In this document: piece after piece, positions 16,930-25,208 of the stretch
Numbering within the stretch: position 1 is the stretch's first letter
Layout: each line of letters opens with the position of its first letter
From: Chara braunii
Taxonomy: Eukaryota; Streptophyta; Charophyceae; Charales; Characeae
DNA length: 26,001 nucleotides
Direction: 5' to 3'
NCBI GenBank assembly: GCA_003427395.1
Contig: BFEA01000011.1
Coordinates: 6,047,972-6,073,972, forward strand
Made by a program: the position numbers and the translations under genes
The notes under the pieces: generated by a model
What the model was told of the DNA's origin: nothing
The model's input: the letters and a program-made list of their open reading frames with translations, nothing else
Databases searched by the model: none

Positions 16930-17690
16930 GAGTAAGTTGGGGACGACCATCAGGGAGCTATCCGTCAGCATCATCACAGCGCCGTCCATCATCATCAGCG
17001 GGGAGGTCATCATTCATCAGAGATCATCGTCGGGAAGCTGCTTTTTATGAGAGTGTTGTTTGTCTTCTTTGTTGTCTTGAATTGCAGGTTGTCCTTACTT
17101 CCACCAGCATTGCCACAAGGTCGGCAACATCTTCATCATCATTGCCGCTTGTGCCGCGTTTTGTCAGCATCGTATCATCAGTATCTTCATCATCATGCTG
17201 CTGGTCAACGGTTCACCTTCATCCTTGTCATTATCAAGCCACAATGGTGTTGCTGTTCGGCGGTCTTCTTCGTCGCCATTCTCGTCAGCATCGAGCCAAG
17301 GTCATGTTGTTGTTTACCGGTCTGTCATTTTCTGGTGTGTGCTAACGAGCACAATGACACTGTTGGTCGTAATCATCTTCAAGAAGAAAAGCCTGAAAGG
17401 TAATCCAGAGCGTTGCGCGCACCTGTCATCAGAGGATCCTTTCAGGGCACTGTAAACTCGATCTTTCATCACGGCTTTTTTTGCCATTTTTATCTCCTTT
17501 TTTTTTCTCTTCTGCAGAGTGCTTTCTTTAGGGCGCAATTTGTCAACCTTCCTTTTTTTTTCTAGGGCGAAGTTCGCCATCATCATCATCATCATCTTCA
17601 TCTTCATCAGTCTTCTCAACGTCATGGTGTTGATTTGTCATCCTTCTCCGGAGCAATGTTCGTCCCCATCATCATCATCAGGTCGCAGAC

Positions 17691-17723
<33 letters not shown>

Positions 17724-17760
17724 TATCATTATCATCATCAGGGTGTAAACACTAATTTCC
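16930..17760. repeat. ATC-rich simple-sequence region
   Basis: Scattered catcat/catcag words from about 16948 build up to near-pure (ATC)n tracts at about 17578-17610 and 17660-17745, interrupted by short non-repetitive pieces such as ggtcgcagac. Several weak frames on both strands (poly-Ser on one strand, poly-Met on the other) are products of the repeat and are not called as genes. Confidence 0.85.
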
Positions 17761-17879
17761 CTCCACTCTGTGGTCTTCATCAATCTTTTCCTTCATTTAT
17801 CTTTGTCTCTCATTACGCGCCAATGTAGTTTTATGAATGATTTGTGGGTGGTTTCGGCAAGAGAGCTCTGCTCTACATT

Positions 17880-18150
17880 GGCTTTCACAAGGCGGGAGGT
17901 GAAGGCACCGTAGGGAGTGAGGGTAGATTCTGGGGATGCTCAAATCTGGGGCTGGGGGAGACGTCTGGTCAGCATCAGATCCCGGCGGTGGCAGACTAGA
18001 ACAGGTGGTAGTCTGAGGCATACTTTAGGTCGAACTGATGTCTTGGTGGGAGTAGGGGGGGGGGAGTAGGTCTGTCTCGAGTTGGGACTGATAAGGAGAG
18101 TTGGTGATCACATTTCTCCTTATCGGCAGAGGCAGCGGAGAGACGGGGAC
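17880..18150. repeat. Dispersed repeat, copy 1
   Basis: This segment aligns by eye, in the same orientation, with 20990-21270. Shared landmarks in the same order are cacaaggcgggaggtgaa / cacaaggtgggaggtgaa, gtagggagtg, tctggggctgggg, gcatacttt and a gt-tgggactgat / gttggggccgatga block. Divergence is substantial, so these are old copies of one repeat family. No terminal structure was identified. Confidence 0.65.
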
Positions 18151-18984
18151 AGGGAGGGTTCAGAGCGGAATTTTCTATCTTCTTAATCGATCTCCTCTTA
18201 TGTGTCAAAGATTCATAGCTGGCGTGGTTGGGGGCTCATTTTTTTAGGGAGGGGGCCCTACTCTGCAGGGGCATCATGTGACGAACCACTTCCCGACCCC
18301 CGTGCTATCTTTCGTACCACTTGACCCAATTCCCTCTTCTGTATCATACCGACCCAACAAAACCCCCGTCGCTTTTCTTGATTTCAGGTGCCTTGTTCAG
18401 GCCCCCATTTTTTCGGAGGTTCTATTGATTCTTGGAATTCTGTTTTTTTTGTATTTCGGGATATGCACGGGAAATTGTGTGCGTCTTAGCGCGCACACTA
18501 GGAGTCGGGCTTGACAGTTAGGAATTCCGAAATAAGTGGAACCCGACATGTCTTTTTTTTTTTGCATGAATGTTCTCGGTCACGTCGAAGAAAACTCTAG
18601 GAATTTTGTGAGAATACGGATAGGCATAGGACTTTCTTTTCCCGCATCAACTTTCGCGTGCGGATATGGTGATTTCAATTTTTGAATTAGTTTAGGATGT
18701 AGGCAAGCTGTAACTGTTTTGGTGCCTTCTTCTTGTTATCGACACCACTCATGCGAGGTTCCTCCTCCTTATTTCCCGCGTGTTCTCTTCTCTCTCCTTT
18801 CCCCCTCCTCTTTTTCTCCCATCGCAACTGTTTTCGCTCTTCCTGCTCTTTGCGCACCTGTTTTTTTTCTTTCTTGATCATTTGAATCTTGGACCCGTCT
18901 CGCGCTGCTTCTCGCGCCTCTTTCATTCTCACTCTTCAACTTTGGCTTGCGAAGCCCGGTTGATCCTTCGATTACCCCCGCTCA
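18151..18984. other. Intergenic stretch, pyrimidine-rich toward the right
   Basis: A 78-codon frame at 18278-18514 is hydrophobic at its C-terminal half and preceded in part by an acceptor-like cttgatttcag at about 18388; support is too weak to call an exon. A long C/T-rich tract at 18770-18880 resembles promoter-type pyrimidine patches. It makes the opposite strand read as a Lys/Glu/Arg-rich frame, which is probably spurious. Confidence 0.4.
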
Positions 18985-19150
18985 CCAATCAGACGCGTTG
19001 AGTAAGAGGATCTTCCTATTGCGCGACGAATCTGTTTGGCCGAACATTGGGTTTCGAAGGATCAACATGGCTTCCCTTGAGCACCCCTCGCTGAACCTTT
19101 TCCTCTTACACCTCGATTTTCCCTCTGTCTTCTTTCTCGCAACTATAAAT
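18985..19150 (+). promoter_or_regulatory. Candidate promoter: CCAAT element and TATA box
   Basis: A CCAAT element in caccaatcag lies at 18985-18989 and a TATA box TATAAAT at 19144-19150, downstream of the pyrimidine-rich tract. A start site about 30 bp past the TATA box would give a leader of roughly 50 bp before ATG 19225. Arrangement is promoter-like, but each word alone is common. Confidence 0.4.
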
Positions 19151-19224
19151 TCCGCAAGCGCGCCCGCAAATCTCTCTTACGTTTTCCACTCGCTTGCCAG
19201 CTTCCGGGAAGCAGTGGCTAGGTG

Positions 19225-19503
19225 ATGCGTTTGGTGCGAGTCGAAAAGTCCCGATGGGCTGACTGTAGACTAGCCGGTTGCACGCTTGATCGCCACGACG
19301 GACTGCGGGATCCGGGCGAGCCGAGTCGAGCTTGCGTCAGCGGGGTGACGATCACAGCGGCGGAAGTTAGCACGCGACGAGCGGGATCGTCGGTGCGGGT
19401 ACGAGGATCGTTGATTGGAGTTGAGTGGATGATTGGCCCACGGCCATATTGGAATTTCACGACGAATGCGCCTTTATGGTTGCGGATCATTTTTTTGGTG
19501 TGA
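19225..19503 (+). CDS. Orphan ORF or first exon behind a TATA box
   Basis: From ATG 19225 a frame of 92 codons runs to TGA 19501-19503. It is Arg-rich with two Cys near the start and a segment G-P-R-P-Y-W-N-F-T-T-N. The frame ends exactly at a donor-like GTGAGT (19500-19505), so it could be a first exon continuing downstream, possibly into the frame at 20217. I could not find a strong acceptor in the required phase. No family recognised, and the opposite strand is also open here. Confidence 0.3.
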   Translation: MRLVRVEKSRWADCRLAGCTLDRHDGLRDPGEPSRACVSGVTITAAEVSTRRAGSSVRVRGSLIGVEWMIGPRPYWNFTTNAPLWLRIIFLV

Positions 19504-20216
19504 GTTCAAGGATGTGAAGCCGAACGTTCCCTTGTCGGACTCCAGTGTCTCCTGTCTCGACACTTCTCACCCATCTCATCTCTTTCTCTCTCTCATCTGA
19601 ATGACGCTGTGTTATAAGTCTGTCTCTCCTGTGAACCGAAGTGAACCCGTGTGATTTCCTGCGAAGAAGAACTTCTTCCGGAACTCTTCCATTAGTTTCT
19701 TGGGTAATCCCCTGATGCAAGGGAACTCAATCATCTTCTCTTGAGAACGGTGGATGCATGTGTACAATCCCCCGCTTAATTTCTGATTTGTGCACCATTG
19801 TCATTTTCGCACCTTCCACAGTGGATGTATGCATAGAAAGGCTTGCATGTGACTTTTTTTGCGTTGATTAGACCCAGAGTTCGACTGGATCTTGTTTAAG
19901 AATGCAAGAGTGTTTAGATCTCTCGTTTTGAATTGCACTGCGCATGCCATCTGCCTTATACTGCACGACATCTGCAGCCAGTCTGTGAGGCAGCCTCGAA
20001 AGAAGCAAGGCGCCTTGGGTTTACGACGATCTGGCTCACGAAACCTGAGTCGTGGGTTGGTCCCTCGAAACTTTAACCCGATTCCTGCACGATTGTACGA
20101 GTTCTGTAACATGCTTCTCTCGTGTCGAAAGGAAGGAAAACATTAGTTAGTTCTTCGATTGTGCTTTTTTATAACTTCTTGTTTTTTTTTTGGCAAACTC
20201 ATTTTAATTGATTGAT
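19504..20216. other. Stretch without a clear gene, possible intron
   Basis: Weak frames occur on both strands, the longest being 84 codons at 19892-20146 (+) and 103 at 19801-20112 (-). Neither has a recognisable domain. A T-rich tract (20166-20190) precedes the 20217 frame and could serve an acceptor, but no AG directly follows it. Confidence 0.35.
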
Positions 20217-20756
20217 ATGTGGACTGACGGCCGCACCTCGGTTGGGCGCCAACCTCCCGTGTCTCCCGCGCCAACGCGCCCCTTCCCTTACGACGAGGAA
20301 AGGACACGTGTTTGCGAGTGGGACGTACGAGAAGCTGTCGTACGGATCGGCGGACAATATTACCTCCCTCCCGAAAATCGTTGTTCTCGATTCGTGGACG
20401 CGGGTTTTGTCATTATCGATACGCACTTCCCGTCTTACTCAGTGCTTTTGCCATTTAACGAGCTGATCGTCATTCCGTGGACGACAGTTGCGCCCCATTG
20501 GCCTCGAACCCTATGCACTAAGTGCCAGCGTTTCGATCGCTATGAATCAAAGGGCTTCCACTACCGAATACGAAGTGAAGACGAGCACAAGAAAAGAGCT
20601 ACGCGGCTGAGACCCTTCACGTCGGACTCGAAACTGACCAACGAGCGACATCGGGACTTGATACGAAAACGGGACACGCAAAGTGTACCGAAGCCCTTTC
20701 GCTCTAAACGAAAAGCCGTAGCGCAGTGGGAAGTTCGACAATACTTTTTGGATTGA
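20217..20756 (+). CDS. Orphan 179-residue protein
   Basis: ATG 20217 opens a 179-codon frame to TGA 20754-20756. Composition is protein-like throughout: a Pro/Arg-rich start, then a likely beta-rich globular part (E-W-D-V-R-E-A-V-V-R-I-G-G-Q-Y-Y-L and FVIIDTHFPSYSVLLPFNEL), a C-x-x-C pair in T-L-C-T-K-C-Q, and a basic helical tail (E-R-H-R-D-L-I-R-K-R, then P-K-P-F-R-S-K-R-K). No family recognised. Overlapping frames on the same and opposite strand exist but are less protein-like. It may be a single-exon gene or the last exon of a gene starting near 19225. Confidence 0.5.
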   Translation: MWTDGRTSVGRQPPVSPAPTRPFPYDEERTRVCEWDVREAVVRIGGQYYLPPENRCSRFVDAGFVIIDTHFPSYSVLLPFNELIVIPWTTVAPHWPRTLCTKCQRFDRYESKGFHYRIRSEDEHKKRATRLRPFTSDSKLTNERHRDLIRKRDTQSVPKPFRSKRKAVAQWEVRQYFLD

Positions 20757-20989
20757 ATTTGGATTTTTCTCTTCTCGCGCCGTGCCCGCGCGCGCATTCC
20801 GCGAGGCGCGAAAGCAACCGACTTACTTCATCGGACCAGCACGGGGGATTTCAGTTTTGTCTGTGACCCCACACCCAATTTTCCAAAAATCCTTGGCACA
20901 CCCCATCTTGCTGTTCTCCCGAGCCCTCTTTCCGCACCCTTAGCACTCCGAACGGAAAACAGCACAGGGCGTGAGGTTGCGCGTCACAT
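20757..20989. other. Short intergenic stretch with GC-rich patch
   Basis: Directly after the stop a GC-rich run (cgcgccgtgcccgcgcgcgc at about 20777) is followed by ordinary sequence. Nothing is recognised. Confidence 0.4.
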
Positions 20990-21270
20990 GCCCCCACAAG
21001 GTGGGAGGTGAACACCCTGTAGGGAGTGGGTGCAGATCTTGAGGGTTGCTTTTTTCTGGGGCTGGGGAAGATGAATGGGAGGGTATTATACCCTCCCTTT
21101 TCGGCGGTGACAGAAAAAGGCAAGGGGGGACAAAAGCATACTTTGGGTGGGAATTGGATGCTTTTGTGAGAACAGGGGAGGAAGGCAGGCCTGTTCAAAG
21201 TTGGGGCCGATGAGGACTGTTTGTTTATCAGGGAAGTTCTTCTTGGTGATGGCAACAGAGGGGCAGGGGG
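20990..21270. repeat. Dispersed repeat, copy 2
   Basis: Same-orientation relative of 17880-18150, with the landmarks listed there in the same order. Its right end runs into the ggggataaa...tttggttagtcttca unit that is tandemly duplicated around the hAT-like element. Confidence 0.65.
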
Positions 21271-21355
21271 TTAGCAAGAGGAGGGGATAAAATTTCATAT
21301 TTGGTTAGTCTTCATTTTTTTTTTATTTTTTTTTTTTCGTTATTATTATTATTAT

Positions 21356-22776
21356 CAGGGTTGCCGGCGTTCGGGATGGGCCGAACGCCCGAACCCGAAT
21401 GCCCGAACGTATGGGACCCCTTCGGAAGGCGTTCGGCCGTTCGGGTCGAACGCGGACCAAAAAAAATCAAACAAAAGTTTTCAAAAAATTCCGAAACAAA
21501 AATATGTTATGGAGAAAAATAAACTAAACAACATTTGCCTGGGCCACAGTTCCACTAGCAAAGGAGTAAGGTAAACCGTGTCCCACAAACACCTTTGGGA
21601 CATCTGCGGGACATCGTCCGACCACAGATGCAAGAGAATCGGATGGCAGCAAAATTGCGAGGGATTTATATTCTAAAGTGGTGTTTTTTTTTTTTTTTTG
21701 TGCTTTTTCTTTCTAGTTCCCAAGATAGAGGCGGGAAAAGAAAATAGAAAGACTCATTTTAATTGGCAGCTCTTCAAAAGATTAAAAAAAATCAAGTACT
21801 CGAAGGGCATAATTTTGACCCCTTTTTTTTTCCGGGTCAATTGTTAACCCCATCCAGTACTCCGATTCTCTCAAAATATATGAAATGCACGCTTCAGCAT
21901 GGCAACCGTCAGAGGAGGGAGTCCCATCAGGCACACGAAGGGACTCCCTCGAGGTGGTATGCGAGACTGCAATAGTCACGTACCACTCTGTCCTGATTAG
22001 GTATTGGCTGGGTGGGGAGTAGAGGGTGGAGACGGGAGGGTTAGTGGGACGGCTGCACTTTCAAAAGTCCGACTTCTTCCCATCTTGGGAAATGTACCGT
22101 CACCATTTTTCTTTTTTTTTAAGTCTTTAAAATTACTTTTCTTCCTTTTCTTACAGTGCCGCACAGCTCCAAATAGGCCATGACTCGTGTGCTAGTGGAA
22201 CCGTGCCCCTGGGCACTACATCCAAATTCTTTACCAAATTTGAATTAAAAATCAAATACAGAAAATAAACACTATGATAGAAATAAGAAAAAATAAAAAG
22301 AGAATTAAAATGAGTGAGTGTGCCAGCACCTTTTCGACACTGCCATCTTTGCCGATTTTTAATTATTTTTTGGCATTGACAAATGCCCTGAAAATTTACA
22401 GATATGTAGTTTACATAATCAATAACTCGTTAAATGTTTTTAAAAAAATAATAAAATTTTTTAGGCCCCGAAATAAAGTGAGAACAAAAAGTTAAAAGCG
22501 AAAAAAAACAAAATAGTGAGTGGGCGAGCACGTTTTGACACCCCCATCTTTGACGATTTTTTATGTTTTTTTGGCTTAGCAGAATGGCTTCAAAATTTAT
22601 AGGCGTGTAGGTTACATCATAGAGAACTCACAAAAAACAATTCAGAAAAAAAAACTTATTTTTAGGCCCCGAATTGTTTTTTGGCGGGAGCCGAACCTGG
22701 AGGTGTTCGGACCCCGAACGGCCGAACGTTCGGGAGCCAGCCCGGGGGCCCCCGAACTTTCGGTCAGGTAACCCTG
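21356..22776. mobile_element. Non-autonomous hAT-like DNA transposon, 1421 bp
   Basis: Ends are inverted repeats CAGGGTTGCC (21356-21365) and, on the other strand, CAGGGTTACC (22767-22776), 9 of 10 matching. The 8 bp flanks are attattat (21348-21355) and attatgat (22777-22784), 7 of 8 matching, as expected for an 8-bp hAT target duplication. Subterminal regions (21368-21455 and 22687-22765) are dense in CCGAACG/CGTTCGG words on both strands, typical of hAT transposase-binding regions. The interior is AT-rich and holds no transposase frame, so it would need one from elsewhere. Confidence 0.85.
22313..22675. repeat. Roughly 200-bp internal duplication in the hAT-like element
   Basis: gtgagtgtgccagcac...cccatcttt-type text at 22313 and its partner gtgagtgggcgagcac at 22517 are followed in the same order by gacgattttt/gccgattttt, ttttttggc, aaaatttata/aaaatttaca, tagttacat-like words and ttaggccccgaa (22462 and about 22663). 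Offset is about 201-204 bp. Confidence 0.75.
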
Positions 22777-22934
22777 ATTATGATTATTATTAATTTTTTT
22801 TTTTTAAACAGAACCTTATGGTTCTGGCTCCTTTTGGTGACGGCAGGGGGGGTAAGCAACAGGAGGGGATAAAGTTCCATATTTGGTTAGTCTTCATTTT
22901 TTATTATTGTTTTTTATTATTATTTTATTATTTT

Positions 22935-22935
22935 C

Positions 22936-22977
<42 letters not shown>

Positions 22978-22978
22978 T
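22935..22978. repeat. (ATT)n microsatellite
   Basis: Near-perfect run of ATT trinucleotides, the uninterrupted counterpart of the target site used by the hAT-like element. Confidence 0.95.
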
Positions 22979-22980
22979 AA

Positions 22981-24109
22981 ACAGAACCTTATGGTTCTGG
23001 ATCCTTTTCCATTCTGGGGAGCTCAGCCCGGTTGCTATACCACCGGCAAGTCTGAAGGGAATACAACGGCAACTCACTCACGCTCCTCCCCCTTATGGTG
23101 GGAAGCTCCAACGGACGGCATTGATTGCTTCGCTCAGGAAGGATGTACCCTCCCTCACCCCTGCCTAAGTTATCCTGTACCCATTGTCATTTGTGTCTAT
23201 TCAGCTGTCACAAATCTAAGTAATCTTGCGTTTTGTCCATTTGGGGTCTGACCATCCTCTGTTCCTCTCAGTCCCTTGACTGTCGAGTTTACATCGAACA
23301 CTAGAACAGTTGTTAGGACCCCTTTTGGTGATCATCCCTGCTTGTACCCTAAGCCTTGTTGTGAAGGGTAAAAAAATACGCATTATACGTCCTTTACCGT
23401 CTATCCTGATACTGTAACCTACTCAGACCATATAATCTGGAGGCCAGGTGATGTGTTATTTTTCGGGTGGTGGAGAAAAAGGGATGATTGTGTTGATGTC
23501 AACACGAGGGGAGTTAGATCGGATACTTGGTTCTTGGGGGTTGTTATAGGTGTTGTAGTGTTTTGAGCGGAGGAGGGGCTGGGTCAAGGTGTCTGTGAAG
23601 TGTGAACTGGACTCGTATTATCTTCGACGATCTGGGAGCTCGGTCGAGAGGAGGGTGTACGAGAGTTTGATTTGTCCCATACAAGGGATAGCTGTTTAGG
23701 GGGGTGGTGTGATGATATGCTGTTTATCAACTTTATCTTCATCATCATGGATCACTCCAATTTTTTTTCTGATGCTGAACCCAGCAGGATTTCTGTGGCG
23801 TGAGAGTTGAACTCCATTGCCGAACTGGTCATGATGTTCAGGGTCTAGATTAGCTGGTGTTTTTTTCTTTTTTTTTTTTTTTTTTTGTTAGCTGGTGTTT
23901 TGGTCAAAGGCGGAGGAAGGTGATTCGCTGGCCAATCATGGACTGCTGCCAGGTCAGCAATGCTCGGAGCCAGGGCAGGTCGCGCTGCCCTGTATCCTAG
24001 CCGAGGTTGGGGAAGTACGGCCGAGGTTGGATCTGGGAGTTTGAGCAGGACAGCTAGTTCAGTTTTTTTAAATAGACGTTCGCGTCACTAGGAGTGTAGG
24101 GATTGGCAG
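22981..24109. other. Stretch without a convincing gene
   Basis: Frames covering 22990-23250 contain protein-like words (CYTTGKSEGN, S-P-L-W-W-E-A-P-T-D-G) but start inside the microsatellite and show no domain, so at most they mark an old exon. From 23250 to 24109 nothing was recognised; a T-rich run lies at about 23860-23886 and flanks a short duplication of gctggtgtttt. Confidence 0.35.
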
Positions 24110-24418
24110 ATGCAAGGTTTGGTAATGGCTCATAGGCAGTCTTATTATCTCCTCAAGGCTCAAACCTCTAGTACACACGGCCCCAGCCTTGCAGTCAGCA
24201 ACTTGTCGCCACAAGAAAACGAGGCTGGAACTTCAAACGCTGGGCCTGCCGTCGATAAATTGGATCGGCGATCGCGTTTTCGTTTCACGCTTCCAGAATC
24301 CGAGGCATCAGGCCCGCCACCCAGGTGCCCATTTACTGGTGCTTTAATCGAAGTCGTTCGACAGTTTCCGATTTTCCAAACGTACCTTCAAACATCATAT
24401 TATTCTCATGTAGATTGA
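24110..24418 (+). CDS. Possible small orphan ORF or terminal exon
   Basis: ATG 24110 opens a 102-codon frame ending at TGA 24416-24418. The central and C-terminal parts read plausibly as protein (L-S-P-Q-E-N-E-A-G-T-S, then R-F-R-F-T-L-P-E-S and C-P-F-T-G-A-L-I-E-V-V). No domain, promoter or splice context decides the case. Confidence 0.3.
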   Translation: MQGLVMAHRQSYYLLKAQTSSTHGPSLAVSNLSPQENEAGTSNAGPAVDKLDRRSRFRFTLPESEASGPPPRCPFTGALIEVVRQFPIFQTYLQTSYYSHVD

Positions 24419-25039
24419 TGTAATCATATAAAAGATGCTGGGCCCGGTTCCCAGCACGTGCTGCTCCCCACGAATAGATTGCAGCTGTATTTAAAAAAAC
24501 AAAAAACAAAAAAAAAGTCGGTCCATCTGATTCGGCTACTTACCAGAAAACAGAGGGAACAAGAGGAACGCGCTTGTAGAATTTAAAGGTTTTGCAATGG
24601 GATTAAACAGCATGCTTATAAAGGGAGTAAGAAAGGAGAAGAAAACTCAGAAGAGGAGAGGGATACAAAGGACAGGTGTAGATTATGCATAATCGAGCCA
24701 GTATGTGTGGGATGTAACCTCTCATCGCTCGACAATCCTACATGTACAACCCTGATGCCAATGGGCGATATGCACAAGAAGGATAGGAAAGAAGTTTCAA
24801 GAAAGGGCAGGAAAGATTGCTTTCCACAGTCTTTCCTACAAGAGTAGAACACAAATAGCAGCTAGTGCATAAATTTTCAAATTAAAAAAAATATTTAAAG
24901 TTAAAAAAAAGGTTTCCACACAAAGACACTACCGGTAGCATAAGCAAAAATGGTTTAAAAGCTAGGCTACCAGCGTGGCCCGGAGCCACTTGCCTGGCCG
25001 GGCCAAACAAAAGAATATATAGATATACATATTGTCACA
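24419..25039 (+). mobile_element. Possible LTR-like segment ending at a primer binding site
   Basis: The DNA directly before the primer binding site ends in CA, as LTRs do. The segment has a TATA-like catataaaag at about 24424 and a hairpin (gctggg / cccagc) near 24436-24455. I could not locate the left LTR boundary or a second LTR, so extent and identity are uncertain. Confidence 0.25.
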
Positions 25040-25050
25040 TGATATCAGAG
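25040..25050 (+). other. tRNA-iMet-type primer binding site (LTR retroelement)
   Basis: TGATATCAGAG differs at one base from TGGTATCAGAG, the initiator-Met primer binding site used by many plant Ty1/copia and other LTR retroelements. It directly follows a CA dinucleotide at 25038-25039. No + strand gag follows, so if real it marks a truncated element. Confidence 0.4.
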
Positions 25051-25208
25051 TGCCAAAGCGAAAAAACAGAAAGAAACCAAGGAAAACAAAAAAAAACTTA
25101 ATTCGTTTTTAATCTTCTTCCTTACAACTCCCCCTGTTCCGAACCTCTTGCGTACAAGACCGCCCACGTGGATGTAGGTTGAGCGGCGGCTGCCCCCACC
25201 CCCGTGTG

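Larger units (their letters stand above)
21245..22980. repeat. Tandem host repeat, first copy split by a DNA element, second copy intact
   Basis: Copy 1 begins near 21245 (ggtgatggcaa, then gaggaggggataaa, tttggttagtcttca and (ATT)n) and resumes after the insertion at 22777-22836 with aaacagaaccttatggttct at 22806. Copy 2 occupies 22837-23000 with the same order of words and the same aaacagaaccttatggttct at 22979, but with an uninterrupted (ATT)n tract at about 22935-22977. Copy 2 thus shows the locus without the insertion. Confidence 0.85.

Noticed and set aside
17314-17625. Lys/Met-rich minus-strand frame
   Set aside because: Produced by the (ATC)n tract read in reverse; no independent coding evidence.
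18687-18932. Lys/Glu/Arg-rich minus-strand frame resembling a coiled coil
   Set aside because: The opposite strand is a long C/T-rich tract that gives such peptides by composition; it fits a promoter-type pyrimidine patch better.
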